Shown piece by piece: positions 17,357 to 26,245 of a stretch of DNA of 47,699 bases. Source of the stretch: Geminicoccaceae bacterium (GTDB lineage Bacteria > Pseudomonadota > Alphaproteobacteria > Geminicoccales > Geminicoccaceae); the NCBI GenBank assembly GCA_007694015.1, contig RECO01000169.1, positions 1 to 47,699 on the forward strand, in the 5' to 3' direction. Numbering within the stretch: the stretch's first letter is position 1; each line of letters begins with the position of its first letter. The notes beneath the pieces are model-generated. The model saw only the letters and a list, made by a program, of their open reading frames with translations, was not told the origin of the DNA and searched no databases. Position numbers and translations under genes: made by a program.

Positions 17357-18211
17357 TCACGAAACGGCCTCCACGGCAACATTGTCGATCAAACGGACGG
17401 CGCCCAGATGGACCGCCGCCAACAGCCGCGCCGGTGCCGGGCCGAAGCTCGTCAAAGGCTCCAGGCTCGCCGCGTCGCGCAGCTCCAAATACTCCACCCG
17501 GTCGAAGCCGGCCTGGGTCAAAAGCGCTTGGGCCTCCGTCAACCGCGCGGCCACCGGCGCCCCTCCCGCCACGTCGACCGCCACCGCCAACATCTCCCGA
17601 TAAAGCTTCGGCGCCACGCTGCGTTGCTCCGGTGTCAGATAACGGTTGCGCGAAGAAAGGGCGAGACCGTCCTCCTCCCGCACCGTCGCCACGCCGGCGA
17701 TCTCGGTCGGAATGTCGAGGTCCAGCGCCATCCGCCGCACCACCAACAACTGCTGGTAGTCCTTCTCGCCGAACATCGCCACGTCGGCCTGCGCCTGGTT
17801 CAAGAGCTTCGCCACCACCGTCGCCACGCCGCCGAAATGATGCGGCCGGCTCACCCCGCAAAGCCCCTGGCCCAACACCTCCACCCGCACCGCCGTCTGA
17901 AAGCCGGGCGCGTACATCTCCTCCACGCCCGGCACGAAGGCCACGTCCGCCCCGACCTCGCGGAGCTTCGCCAAATCCCCCTCGAGGTCGCGCGGATAAC
18001 GGGCCAAGTCCTCGTGCGGCGCGAACTGCGTCGGGTTGACGAAGATCGAGACCACCACCCGATCCGCCCGCAACTGGCCCGCCGTCACCAGCCGCAAATG
18101 CCCCGCATGCAACGCCCCCATGGTCGGCACCAAGGCCACCCGCGCCCCCGCCGCCCGCCACTCACGGACCACACGGCGCAGCTCGGCAACACTCGCAACG
18201 ATCTCGGTCAT
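17357..18211 (-). CDS. panC: Pantothenate synthetase
   Basis: This cytosolic enzyme joins pantoate and beta-alanine with ATP hydrolysis to AMP, a step of coenzyme A synthesis. The ATP-binding HxGH appears in VPTMGALHAGHL near residue 30, and the KMSKS-like loop reads LSSRNRYLT. Other family blocks are VVSIFVNPTQF, HHFGGVATVVAKL and GEKDYQQL. At 284 residues it is normal length. ATG 18211 is chosen over the longer frame because MTEIVASVAELRR is the usual N-terminus. It leads an operon with the small membrane protein and DinB genes. Tandem hairpins lie upstream (18268-18368). Confidence 0.96.
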   Translation of the reverse strand: MTEIVASVAELRRVVREWRAAGARVALVPTMGALHAGHLRLVTAGQLRADRVVVSIFVNPTQFAPHEDLARYPRDLEGDLAKLREVGADVAFVPGVEEMYAPGFQTAVRVEVLGQGLCGVSRPHHFGGVATVVAKLLNQAQADVAMFGEKDYQQLLVVRRMALDLDIPTEIAGVATVREEDGLALSSRNRYLTPEQRSVAPKLYREMLAVAVDVAGGAPVAARLTEAQALLTQAGFDRVEYLELRDAASLEPLTSFGPAPARLLAAVHLGAVRLIDNVAVEAVS

Positions 18212-18267
18212 GGGCTCCCAGCAACCCCGCTTCGTTGCCCGGACCTTGGCCGCCCAACGCGCCGGTG

Positions 18268-18368
18268 CCAAGGGGGCTTTAGGCCCCCCAAGGAACGGTG
18301 AAAAGCCAAGGGGGCTTTAAGCCCCCCAAGGAACGGTGAAAAGCCAAGGGGGCTCCAAGCCCCCTTGG
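18268..18368. repeat. Tandem 38-base hairpin repeat, 2.7 units
   Basis: Two complete 38-base units (18268-18305 and 18306-18343) differ at a single base (TTTAGG versus TTTAAG). A third, partial unit (18344-18368) is a perfect 9-bp hairpin, CCAAGGGGG and CCCCCTTGG. Each unit holds a GGGGGC-TTTA-GCCCCC type stem and ends in AACGGTGAAAAG. The array fills much of the 287-base gap between hutF (stop 18499) and panC (start 18211). The rest of that gap contains no gene I can support. Confidence 0.85.
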
Positions 18369-18498
18369 AAACTCCCGGCCGTGGCTGCCGCCACGGCAAT
18401 GTTGGGATGGGGATGAAGGCGTCAGGCAGCCCCGCCCTGGCTCTCGAAGGGCTGGTCGGCCGGCCGGAGGCGATGCGGACGCGACCAGACGCAAACGA

Positions 18499-19878
18499 TC
18501 ACAAGTCGGCGCGGAGCGCGCGCACCGTCGCCGCGTAACGCTTGCTGATGGCCGCGCGGGCGTGGTGGCGGCCGGCTTCGACCAGGGGGCGGCCGGCCGA
18601 CCAGACGTTCTGGACGAGACGGTCGGTGCCGGCGAGCAGCCAGGCGTCGAGCAGCGCATCGCCGTCGAGGCCCACCAGGTGCGGATGCTCGCCATCCAGG
18701 GCGAGAAGGTCGGCGAGCTGGCCGGCCGCGAGGCGGCCGGAGGCGCGGCCGAGTGCCTGCGCGCCGCCCGCACAAGCCGCTTCGAACAGCGTGCGCCCGG
18801 TCGAGCGGGGCGGGGCGGCCAGGACGTTGCGGGCGTGGTGCTGCAGGCGCTGGTTGGTCTCGAGCTGGCGCAGTTCGTCCGCCAGCGCGATGCGGATGTG
18901 GCTGTCCGAGCCGATGCCGAAGCGGCCTTCCGCCCGGAGATAGGGCTGGGCGGCAAAAATGCCGTCGCCGAGATTGGCCTCGGTCAGGGGACAGAGGCCC
19001 GCAACCGCACCCGAGGCGGCGAGATCGGTGACCTCGGCGGGGGCGAGGTGGGTGGCGTGGATCAAGCACCAACTGGCATCCACCGGCTGGCGGGCGAGCA
19101 GCCATTCGACCGGCCGTGCCCCCAGGTGGTGGCGCACTTCGTCGACTTCGGCCAACTGCTCGGCGGCGTGGATGTGGAACGGCACGCCGGGGCGCAGTGC
19201 CACGAGTGCCGTCACGTCGTCCGGGTGAACGGCGCGCAGCGAATGCGGGGCGAGGCCGAGGCGCGCGTCGGCCGCAAGGCGCTTCAGGGCGCGTTCGCTG
19301 CCCTCGACCAGCCGGGTGAAGCCGTCCAGATCGTTGCCGAAGCGGCGCTGGCCGCCTTCGAGCGGCCGGCCGTCGCAACCGCCTTGGCTGTAGAGCACGG
19401 GCAGGAGCGTCAGGCCGATGCCGCTCTGGTCGGCGGCGGCGGCGATGCGGGCGGCGAGTTCGGCCGGGTCCGCATAGGCCGTGCCGTCCGGGCCGTGGTG
19501 GAGGTAGTGGAACTCGGCGACCGCCGCATAGCCCGCTTCGAGCAGCTCCATGTGGACGAACGCGGCAATGGCCTCGACGTCGTCCGGCGAAAGCCGCTCC
19601 AAAAAGCGGTACATCAGTTCCCGCCAGGTCCAAAAGCTGTCGCCGTCCGCCGCATTGCCAAGGCGCTCGGTCATGCCGGCCATGGCACGCTGGAAGGCGT
19701 GGCTGTGCAGGTTGGCGGGCGCTGGCAGAAGGACTTGGCCCTGCAGCTGGCGGTCGGCTGGCGCCGGCCGGGCGTCGGGCGTAATTTCGGCGATGACGCC
19801 TTGGTCGTCGATGGTGAGCCGGACGTCGTGGGCCCAGCCTTGGGGCAGCAGGACCCGGGGCGCGAAAAGGCTGACCAT
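18499..19878 (-). CDS. hutF: Formimidoylglutamate deiminase
   Basis: This amidohydrolase converts N-formimino-L-glutamate to N-formyl-L-glutamate plus ammonia, step four of the five-step histidine pathway. The metal site is visible: [11 protein letters not shown] (HxH), the downstream His in FHIHAAEQ and in IHATHL, and the Asp in [22 protein letters not shown] and [12 protein letters not shown] are HutF-specific blocks. The 459-residue length is normal. It diverges from hutI across a 65-base spacer that contains no obvious HutC operator. The downstream enzyme HutG is absent from the window. Confidence 0.92.
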   Translation of the reverse strand: MVSLFAPRVLLPQGWAHDVRLTIDDQGVIAEITPDARPAPADRQLQGQVLLPAPANLHSHAFQRAMAGMTERLGNAADGDSFWTWRELMYRFLERLSPDDVEAIAAFVHMELLEAGYAAVAEFHYLHHGPDGTAYADPAELAARIAAAADQSGIGLTLLPVLYSQGGCDGRPLEGGQRRFGNDLDGFTRLVEGSERALKRLAADARLGLAPHSLRAVHPDDVTALVALRPGVPFHIHAAEQLAEVDEVRHHLGARPVEWLLARQPVDASWCLIHATHLAPAEVTDLAASGAVAGLCPLTEANLGDGIFAAQPYLRAEGRFGIGSDSHIRIALADELRQLETNQRLQHHARNVLAAPPRSTGRTLFEAACAGGAQALGRASGRLAAGQLADLLALDGEHPHLVGLDGDALLDAWLLAGTDRLVQNVWSAGRPLVEAGRHHARAAISKRYAATVRALRADL

Positions 19879-19943
19879 GGGCGCGCTCCGTCGACAGTGG
19901 GTCGGCCGGGCAGCTTAGGCAAACGGTCGAGGAGCGCAACGGG

Positions 19944-21164
19944 GTGGACATGGACGAGGACGGGACGGTCTTTACGGCGGCGCGGGTGGCGACGATGGTG
20001 CCGGGCAACGCCCCCTACGGTCTGCTCGAGGATGCGGCGTTCGCCGTGAGCGACGGTTGGATCGTCTGGCTGGGGCCGGAGGCCGCCTTGCCGGCGCACC
20101 TGCAAAGCTGGCCCCGCACCGAGTTCGGCGACACCCTCGTCACGCCCGCCTTGATCGATGCGCACACCCACATCGTCCACGGCGGCAACCGCGCGCGCGA
20201 GTTCGCGCTGCGGCTCGAAGGGGCGAGCTATGCAGCGATCGCGCGGGCCGGCGGCGGCATCCTTTCCACCGTCGAGGCGACCCGCCAGGCGTCGGTCGAT
20301 GGCCTGGTGGCGGCCGCCTTGCCGCGGCTCGACGCGCTGCTCGACGAGGGCGTGGCCACGATCGAGGTGAAGTCCGGCTACGGTCTCGATCTGGAGACCG
20401 AGCGGCGGATGCTGGTGGCGGCACGCCACATGGCCGAGCACCGCGCGGTCAGGGTGCGCACGTCCTTTCTGGGCGCGCACGCCCTGCCGCCCGAGTTCCA
20501 GGGCGAGGCCGACCGCTACATCGACTTCGTGGTCAAGGACGTGCTGCCGGCCTTGGCCGACGACGGGCTGATCGACGCGGTCGACGGCTTTCTCGAAACC
20601 ATCGCCTTCGATGCCGCCCAGATCGAGCGCGTGTTCCAGGCAGCGGTCGATCTCGGCTTGCCGGTGAAGCTCCATGCCGACCAGTTGAGCGACGGCGGCG
20701 GCGGCGTCCTGGCGGCGCGCTTCAACGCGCTTTCGGCCGATCACCTCGAATATCTCAACCCGAGCGGCGTTGCCGCGATGGCGGCGGCGGGCACCGTGGC
20801 GATGCTGTTGCCGGGCGCCTACTACACCCTGCGCGAGACCCGGACGCCGCCCGTAGCGGCCTTGCGCGCCGCCGGCGTGCCGATGGCGGTGGCGACCGAC
20901 TGCAACCCCGGCTCCTCGCCGCTGACCTCGTTGCTCCTGGCGATGAACATGGCCTGCACGCTGTTCCGCCTGACGCCCGAAGAGGCCTTGGCCGGCACGA
21001 CGCGGATCGCCGCCAAGGCCCTCGGCATCGACGGCGAGGTCGGCACGCTGGAGGTCGGCAAGCGGGCCGATTTCGCCGTCTATGCGGTGGAGGACCCGGC
21101 CGAGCTCAGCTACCGCATCGGCTTCAACCCCTTGGTGGACCGCTTCGTCGGCGGGCTCGCATGA
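19944..21164 (+). CDS. hutI: Imidazolonepropionase
   Basis: This zinc or iron amidohydrolase opens the imidazolone ring to give formiminoglutamate. The metal motif [14 protein letters not shown] is intact. Further blocks are [38 protein letters not shown] and [10 protein letters not shown]. The 406-residue length is normal. GTG 19944 has GAGGAG 9 bases upstream; ATG 19950 is a second possibility. The stop overlaps the hutH ATG. HutH, HutI and HutF, together with a urocanase that must lie elsewhere, form the histidine route to formylglutamate. Confidence 0.95.
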   Translation: MDMDEDGTVFTAARVATMVPGNAPYGLLEDAAFAVSDGWIVWLGPEAALPAHLQSWPRTEFGDTLVTPALIDAHTHIVHGGNRAREFALRLEGASYAAIARAGGGILSTVEATRQASVDGLVAAALPRLDALLDEGVATIEVKSGYGLDLETERRMLVAARHMAEHRAVRVRTSFLGAHALPPEFQGEADRYIDFVVKDVLPALADDGLIDAVDGFLETIAFDAAQIERVFQAAVDLGLPVKLHADQLSDGGGGVLAARFNALSADHLEYLNPSGVAAMAAAGTVAMLLPGAYYTLRETRTPPVAALRAAGVPMAVATDCNPGSSPLTSLLLAMNMACTLFRLTPEEALAGTTRIAAKALGIDGEVGTLEVGKRADFAVYAVEDPAELSYRIGFNPLVDRFVGGLA

Positions 21165-22699
21165 TCGTTTTGGAACCCGGCCGGGCGGGGCTCGACGAGC
21201 TGCGCGCCATCGCCCTGGGCAAGGCGGCAAGGCTCGCCGAGGCGGCCTTGCCGGCGGTCTTGCGGAGTGCCACGGTCATCGCTGCGGCCGCGGCGGGCGA
21301 TGCCGCCGTCTATGGCGTCAACACGGGCTTCGGCAAGCTCGCCAGCACGCGCATCGCCGCCGCCGACACGGCGACGTTGCAGGAAAACCTGATCCGCTCG
21401 CACAGCGCCGGTGTCGGCGAGCCCCTGCCGTCTTCGGTGGTCCGGCTGGTGCTCGCACTGAAGCTCCTGTCGCTCGGCCGTGGCGCCTCCGGCGTGCGGC
21501 CCGAGGTGGTTCGCCTGTTGGAGGGGATGCTGCAGCAGGGCGTGCTGCCGGTGATCCCGGGCCAGGGCTCGGTCGGGGCATCGGGCGACCTCGCTCCCTT
21601 GGCGCACATGGCGCTCGTGATGATGGGCGAGGGCGAAGCCTGGATCGAGGGGCGGCGCCTCCCGGGCGGCGCTGCCCTCGCAGCAGCGGGCTTGGCGCCG
21701 ATCCGCTTCGGGCCGAAGGAGGGGCTCGCCCTCATCAACGGCACCCAGGTCTCGACGGCGCTGGCGTTGGAGGGCCTCTTTCGCGCCTGGCGCGCGGCCG
21801 AGGCCGCCCTCGTCACGGGTGCGCTTTCGACCGACGCGGCCATGGGCTCCTCCGCCCCGTTTCGCTGTGAGGTGCACGAGCTGCGCGGCCACCCCGGCCA
21901 GATCGATGCCGGGCGCTGCTTGGCGGCGCTGATCGACGGCTCGGCCATTCGCCAAAGCCACATCCAGGGCGACCAGCGGGTGCAGGACCCCTATTGCCTC
22001 CGCTGCCAGCCGCAGGTGATGGGTGCCTGCCTCGACCTGATGCGCCAGGTGGCAAGGACCCTCGTCGTCGAAGCCAATGCGGTGACCGACAACCCCTTGG
22101 TCCTGGCCGACGGCAGCATCGTCTCCGGCGGCAATTTCCACGCCGAGCCCGTCGCCTTCGCCGCCGACCAGCTCGCCCTTGCCATCGCCGAGATCGGCGC
22201 CATCGCGCAGCGCCGGATCGCCCTTCTGGTCGACCCGGCGCTGAGCTTCGGCCTGCCGCCCTTCCTCGCCCCCGAAGCCGGGCTGCATTCGGGCTTCATG
22301 ATCGCCGAGGTGACCTCGGCAGCGCTGATGAGCGAGAACAAGCAGCTGGCCACGCCCGCCTCGGTCGACAGCACCCCCACCAGCGCCAACCAGGAGGACC
22401 ACGTCTCGATGGCCTGCCACGGGGCGCGGCGTCTCTTGGCCATGACCGCGAACCTGGAGCGGATCGTCGGTATCGAAGCGCTGACCGCGGCCCAAGGCGT
22501 CGAACTGCGCAGCCCCCTGACGACCAGCCCCCGACTGCAGCGGGCGATCGATCGCATCCGTCTGGCGGTGCCGCCGCTCGGCGCCGACCGGGTGCTCGCG
22601 GGCGACCTCGAGGCCGCGGCCTTGCTGGTCGCCGGGGGCGAGCTGGCGGCCGCGGTCGGCCCCCGGGTGATGCCCGCACTCGGTGCGGCACGGCCATGA
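21161..22699 (+). CDS. hutH: Histidine ammonia-lyase
   Basis: This enzyme deaminates histidine to urocanate. The Ala-Ser-Gly triplet that forms the MIO cofactor is in [15 protein letters not shown] (near residue 140). Also visible are the catalytic tyrosine region [13 protein letters not shown] and the blocks [21 protein letters not shown] and [15 protein letters not shown]. The 512-residue length is standard. It overlaps hutI upstream and the transglutaminase-like gene downstream, both as ATGA. Confidence 0.96.
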   Translation: MIVLEPGRAGLDELRAIALGKAARLAEAALPAVLRSATVIAAAAAGDAAVYGVNTGFGKLASTRIAAADTATLQENLIRSHSAGVGEPLPSSVVRLVLALKLLSLGRGASGVRPEVVRLLEGMLQQGVLPVIPGQGSVGASGDLAPLAHMALVMMGEGEAWIEGRRLPGGAALAAAGLAPIRFGPKEGLALINGTQVSTALALEGLFRAWRAAEAALVTGALSTDAAMGSSAPFRCEVHELRGHPGQIDAGRCLAALIDGSAIRQSHIQGDQRVQDPYCLRCQPQVMGACLDLMRQVARTLVVEANAVTDNPLVLADGSIVSGGNFHAEPVAFAADQLALAIAEIGAIAQRRIALLVDPALSFGLPPFLAPEAGLHSGFMIAEVTSAALMSENKQLATPASVDSTPTSANQEDHVSMACHGARRLLAMTANLERIVGIEALTAAQGVELRSPLTTSPRLQRAIDRIRLAVPPLGADRVLAGDLEAAALLVAGGELAAAVGPRVMPALGAARP

Positions 22700-23562
22700 C
22701 GCCCGAACTGCCCGATGCCGGCGCCGTGCCAGGGGGCGAGCTGCGTCTTCGCTTGGGCTGCCGCCTGCGCTACCAGCTGCCGGCGCCGACGCCGATGATC
22801 CTGTTGTTGAACGTGCACTATTCGCGGGCGAGCGACTTGGAGCGCCCCGACCTCTTGACCACCACCCCGGCGGTCCCGGTCGAGCACTACCGCGACGGCT
22901 TCGGCAATTGGTGCAGCCGGCTGCTCGCGCCCGCGGGCGCGTTCAGCGTCGCGACCGAGGGGATCATCCGCGACGGCGGCAGGCCCGACCCGGTCGACCG
23001 CGACGCCGTGCAGCATCAAGTCGATCGCCTGCCGAGCGACGTGCTGACCTTTCTCTTGCCGAGCCGCTACTGCGAAACCGACCTTTTGGCCGACTTTGCC
23101 TGGGCCCGGTTCGCCGGCGCAGCTGAGGGCTGGGCTCGCGTCCAGGCGGTTTGCGACTTCGTGCACGGCCACATGCGCTTCGGCTACGAGCACGCGCGCG
23201 CCACCCGCACGGCGGTGGATGGTTGGCGCGAGGGTGTCGGCGTCTGCCGCGACTTCACCCACCTCGCCATCGCGCTCTGTCGCTGTCTCAACATCCCCGC
23301 CCGCTACTGCACGGGCTATGTCAGCGACGTCGGCCAGCCGCCGCCCTACGCGCCGATGGACTTCGCCGCGTGGATGGAGGTCTATCTCGGCGGGCGATGG
23401 TGGGTGTTCGACCCGCGCAACAACGACGTGCGCTATGGCCGGGTCCTGATCGCGCGCGGCCGCGACGCCGCCGACGTGCCGCTCACCCACAGTTTCGGCC
23501 GCCACGACCTGACCGGGTTCGAGGTTTGGATCGAACCCGTGGCCACCGCTTCGAACGCGTGA
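22696..23562 (+). CDS. Transglutaminase-like protein lacking the canonical catalytic His
   Basis: The 288-residue soluble protein has a transglutaminase-like core. The nucleophile region [16 protein letters not shown] is intact with its Cys (about residue 186). The region that normally supplies His reads [23 protein letters not shown]. Ala stands where many family members have His before Ala-Trp, and the later Asp (VFDP) is kept. The related bacterial branch I remember has Ser there and His in the following block, here Asn. The protein may thus use another residue or act as a non-catalytic binder. Its ATG overlaps the hutH stop, so it is made with the histidine enzymes. Its role in that pathway is unknown. 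Confidence 0.78.
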   Translation: MTPELPDAGAVPGGELRLRLGCRLRYQLPAPTPMILLLNVHYSRASDLERPDLLTTTPAVPVEHYRDGFGNWCSRLLAPAGAFSVATEGIIRDGGRPDPVDRDAVQHQVDRLPSDVLTFLLPSRYCETDLLADFAWARFAGAAEGWARVQAVCDFVHGHMRFGYEHARATRTAVDGWREGVGVCRDFTHLAIALCRCLNIPARYCTGYVSDVGQPPPYAPMDFAAWMEVYLGGRWWVFDPRNNDVRYGRVLIARGRDAADVPLTHSFGRHDLTGFEVWIEPVATASNA

Positions 23563-23571
23563 TCCAGGCGT

Positions 23572-23598
23572 GCCGAGGGAGCCGCATGCTCCCTCGGC
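23572..23598. terminator. Strong hairpin between convergent genes
   Basis: A perfect 11-bp stem, GCCGAGGGAGC and GCTCCCTCGGC, has a CGCAT loop. It lies between the stops of the transglutaminase-like gene (23562) and sbtB (23622). The position suits a bidirectional terminator, although neither strand shows a good T run. Confidence 0.6.
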
Positions 23599-23621
23599 CG
23601 TGATCCCGGCTCCGTTCCGGC

Positions 23622-23945
23622 TCAGCTGCTTGCGAACTTCCACGCGCGCAGGACGTCAACCGTTTCCAACCAGACGATGCCGGGCTGGTGGGTCAGATGC
23701 TGGCTGATCAGCGTGTCGGCCACCCGCTCCGCCTTGGCGCGGTCGGCGACGACGATCTCGTACTTCACGATCGCGAACTCGCGCACGACCTGGGCGCTGT
23801 AGGCATGATGCGTGCCGTGGCTGCCGCGGCCGCCGCCCGGAAACACCGAGTACCCCTTGATCTGGGCCGCTTCGAGCAGCCGTTCGACGACGGGCTCCAA
23901 CAAACGCTCGACGACGATGGTCAACTTGGTCGCAGGCTGGGTCAT
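23622..23945 (-). CDS. sbtB: PII-like regulator of the SbtA bicarbonate transporter
   Basis: The 107-residue protein has the ferredoxin-like PII fold pattern. KLTIVVERLLEPVVERLLE is followed by the nucleotide-binding turn GYSVFPGGGRGSHGTHH, then the strand FAIVKYEIVV and the segment WLETVDVLRAWKF at the end. This matches SbtB-type PII-like proteins, which bind adenine nucleotides and modulate SbtA. The C-terminal Cys pair of cyanobacterial SbtB is absent. ATG 23945 has AAGGA 7-8 bases upstream, overlapping the sbtA stop region, and the genes are 11 bases apart. The adjacency to sbtA supports the name. Confidence 0.82.
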   Translation of the reverse strand: MTQPATKLTIVVERLLEPVVERLLEAAQIKGYSVFPGGGRGSHGTHHAYSAQVVREFAIVKYEIVVADRAKAERVADTLISQHLTHQPGIVWLETVDVLRAWKFASS

Positions 23946-23956
23946 CGGCGTTTCCT

Positions 23957-24958
23957 TCAGCGCGGGAACACGAGTTCGGCGAGGGCGAGGTAGAGGGGGA
24001 TCGACAAAAGCGCCACCGGCGTGCCGACGCTGGTCGAGGCGCCGACATAGGCGGCGGGGTTGGCCATCGGGATCGCCGCGCGCAGGGTCGGCGGCCCGGA
24101 AATGTCCGAGCTGGAGGCCGCCATGATGGCCAACAGCACGACGCCGCCCGGCGAAAACCCGGTCAAGACGTGCGCGACGTAACCGAGGCCGAAGCCCAAC
24201 AGGCCGTGCACGAAGGGGGCGATCAGGGCGTAGGCGGCGAAGACGTGGGCCACCCGGCGCAGCTCCGCCAGCCGCGCATAGGCCTCCATCCCCATGACCA
24301 GCATCAGGATCGACAAGAGCCCCCGAAACAGCGGCTCGTAGAAGCTGGCAAAGACCGCATCGGGCCGGGCGACGAGGCCGAGCACGAGGCCGAGTGCCAA
24401 CGCCGACAGCGCCGAGCCGCGCAGGCTCTCGGCGATGATGGTGCCGAGCCTTAGCCGGTCGGCCGCAGCCCCGGTCCGCTGGCGGTGCCACTGCGCCAAA
24501 ACGATGGCGGTGACCAGGGCCGGGATGTCCATGAAGGGGTAGAGGGCGGGCACCCAGGCCTCGAAGGCGAGACCGTCCTGCTCCAGCATCACCATGGCGG
24601 CGGCAAGCGTCGAGGCGGAGACGGCGCCGAAGAGGCCGGCCGTCGCCATCCCGTCCTCCGCCTTGACGCTCGGCAGTCGCACCAGCGTGATCCGGCCGAT
24701 CAAGACGATGCCGGCGCCGAGCACGGCCGACAGGAAGGCCGGCAGCAACAGCGTTGCCAGTTCGGCCTCGCGGATGGCGATGCCGGCACCCAAACCGATT
24801 TTCAACAAGAGCACGATGACGATGAACTTGTAGACGGCGTCGGGAATCTCGAGACGGCTGCCCAAGGCGGCGAGCAACATGCCGCCCAACAGGAAGGCGA
24901 GGGTCGGCTGTTGCAATTGTCTCAGGAAGGCGGGGAGGAGGTCGGCGAGAAGATCCAT
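23957..24958 (-). CDS. sbtA: Sodium-dependent bicarbonate transporter, SbtA family
   Basis: The 333-residue protein has about ten membrane helices in two repeats. The second-half signature ASSSDISGPPTLRAAIPMANP is the hallmark of SbtA (formerly DUF897). Also seen are GLFGAVSASTLAAAM and the cytoplasmic break WHRQRTGAAADRLRLG between repeats. SbtA proteins import bicarbonate with sodium as part of carbon concentration or supply. ATG 24958 is taken as the start; an in-frame GTG at 24970 is possible. It is co-transcribed with sbtB and divergent from a LysR gene, its likely regulator. No carboxysome or RuBisCO genes are in the window, so the bicarbonate may feed carboxylases or carbonic anhydrase instead. 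Confidence 0.87.
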   Translation of the reverse strand: MDLLADLLPAFLRQLQQPTLAFLLGGMLLAALGSRLEIPDAVYKFIVIVLLLKIGLGAGIAIREAELATLLLPAFLSAVLGAGIVLIGRITLVRLPSVKAEDGMATAGLFGAVSASTLAAAMVMLEQDGLAFEAWVPALYPFMDIPALVTAIVLAQWHRQRTGAAADRLRLGTIIAESLRGSALSALALGLVLGLVARPDAVFASFYEPLFRGLLSILMLVMGMEAYARLAELRRVAHVFAAYALIAPFVHGLLGFGLGYVAHVLTGFSPGGVVLLAIMAASSSDISGPPTLRAAIPMANPAAYVGASTSVGTPVALLSIPLYLALAELVFPR

Positions 24959-25010
24959 GACAACGCTCACGAAAGATGGTGCGCGTGGCGATAGCGTGGG
25001 CAAAACCTGG

Positions 25011-25053
25011 AAAATATGACATATTTTGCGCTGCATCATTCGATATGATCGAA
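25011..25053. promoter_or_regulatory. Two dyads in the sbtA-LysR spacer, candidate LysR operator
   Basis: AAAATATG-A-CATATTTT (25011-25027) is a perfect 8-bp dyad and TTCGAT-ATG-ATCGAA (25039-25053) a perfect 6-bp dyad, 11 bases apart. A third short palindrome, CGAACGTTCG, lies at 25065-25074. LysR proteins bind paired dyad sites in divergent spacers like this one. The first dyad is 53 bases upstream of sbtA and 60 upstream of the LysR start, and its AT content contrasts with the surroundings, so it may also contain promoter elements. Confidence 0.6.
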
Positions 25054-25087
25054 CAATCGACGGTCGAACGTTCGGAGCGCTGCGCCT

Positions 25088-25963
25088 TTGCCCCAGCTCA
25101 ACCTGCACCATCTGCGGCTGTTTCGGGCCGTCGCCCATGCCGGCACGCTGACCGGTGCCGCGCGGCGCTTGAACCTTTCCGCCTCGGCACTGTCGGCGCA
25201 GCTCAAGACGCTGGAGGCCGCGCTCGGGCATGATCTGTTCGAGCGTCGCGGCCGTGGGCTCGTCTTGACCGAGGCCGGCCAGATCGCCTTGGACCATGCC
25301 GATGCCATTTTTCGCACCGCCGACGACCTCGCCGCCACGTTGCGTCATTTCGAGCCGGGGCGGCGCGTTTTGCGGGTGGGCGCCCTTGCCACCTTGTCGC
25401 GCAATTTCCAGCTGCGCTTTCTGCGTCCCATTCTCGGCCGCCTCGACGTCGAGGTGGTGTTGCGCTCGGGCAGCCAGGCGGAACTGCTGAGTGCTCTGGA
25501 GGCCCTGGCGCTCGACGTCGTGCTCACGAACCTGCCGCCCGCGCGCGGCGCCGAGAGCCGCTACCTCGTCCACCGCCTGGCCGATCAGCCGGTCAGCCTG
25601 ATCGGCCGGCCGGCGCGGATCGGCCAGGCGGTGCCGCTCGGCGAACTGCTGGGGCGCGAACCGCTCATCCTGCCCACGCCCGAAACGGCGCTGCGCAACG
25701 GCTTCGAGGTCTTGGCCGCCCGGCTGGGCGTCGCCCCCAGGATCGTCGCCGAGGTCGACGACATGGCGATGATGCGGCTGTTGGTGCGCGACGATGCGGG
25801 CCTCGCCGTCATCCCCCCCATCGTCGTCGCCGACGAGCTCGCCGCCGGCACGCTGATCGAAGCGCACCGCCTCCCCGGCATCGAGGAGACCTTCCTCGCC
25901 GTCACCCTGGAGCGGCGCTTCCCCAACCCGCTCGCCCGCCAGCTCTGCGAGGCCGCCGCCTGA
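25088..25963 (+). CDS. LysR-type transcriptional regulator, NhaR-like, next to sbtAB
   Basis: The 291-residue protein has an N-terminal winged helix (LNLHHLRLFRAVAHAGTLTG, then NLSASALSAQLKTLEAALG and LFERRGRGLVLTEAG) and a C-terminal effector domain of about 200 residues. The HHL and SGQL/SAQL pattern is closer to NhaR-type than to CbbR-type LysR proteins; this is judged by eye. The start is TTG 25088, with GGAG 9 bases upstream. Divergence from sbtA across a dyad-rich spacer suggests it controls bicarbonate or sodium-linked transport. The effector is unknown. Confidence 0.85.
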   Translation: MPQLNLHHLRLFRAVAHAGTLTGAARRLNLSASALSAQLKTLEAALGHDLFERRGRGLVLTEAGQIALDHADAIFRTADDLAATLRHFEPGRRVLRVGALATLSRNFQLRFLRPILGRLDVEVVLRSGSQAELLSALEALALDVVLTNLPPARGAESRYLVHRLADQPVSLIGRPARIGQAVPLGELLGREPLILPTPETALRNGFEVLAARLGVAPRIVAEVDDMAMMRLLVRDDAGLAVIPPIVVADELAAGTLIEAHRLPGIEETFLAVTLERRFPNPLARQLCEAAA

Positions 25964-26099
25964 CCTGACAATCCTAGGATTTCAGACCTTTCCGTGCTAC
26001 CGTGCCGGCCGCTTTTTGGACATGGTCGATCCCCCACCTACCGCCCTGGGCCGGCCCCAAAAAACGATTCTACAAAACGAACTGTCCGACCCCATTTTC

Positions 26100-26140
26100 G
26101 TTCTTGAACAACATCTTATCCTGGTGATAACGGGTATTAT
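26100..26140 (+). promoter_or_regulatory. AT-rich dyads upstream of the formate/nitrite-type channel gene
   Basis: In the 282-base gap before the channel gene, GTTC-TT-GAAC (26100-26109) and TTATC-CTGGT-GATAA (26116-26130) are two small dyads. They are followed by TATTAT (26135-26140), which resembles a -10 element. No -35 fits well. The segment is much AT-richer than its surroundings, so regulatory use is likely. A better defined stress-type promoter lies just downstream at 26177. Confidence 0.3.
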
Positions 26141-26176
26141 GACAAATCGCCCGCGGCCCCTATGGGTCGGCCCTGC

Positions 26177-26201
26177 GGAACCTCGAGGCGCCGGTCCGGT
26201 T
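26177..26201 (+). promoter_or_regulatory. EcfG-type promoter (GGAAC-N17-GTT) of the channel gene
   Basis: GGAAC at 26177-26181 and GTT at 26199-26201 are separated by 17 bases, with G before GTT. This matches the alphaproteobacterial general-stress consensus GGAAC-N16/17-cGTT except for the lower-value C. It is 45 bases upstream of the ATG at 26246. An EcfG-like sigma gene is in the same window (39033). Confidence 0.6.
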
Positions 26202-26245
26202 TTCGGCTGGTTGTCAGCGCCACAGATCAGCGAGGCCGCGCCGCC

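Noticed and set aside
18212-18498. Possible small gene between panC and hutF
   Set aside because: The frames here read through the hairpin repeats and the end of hutF; no start with a ribosome site and no protein-like composition.
19879-19943. HutC-type operator between hutF and hutI
   Set aside because: The 65-base spacer shows no palindrome of the expected AT-rich form.
19671-21230. Long antisense frame opposite hutI
   Set aside because: hutI has full family motifs on the plus strand; the antisense product has none and is compositionally biased.
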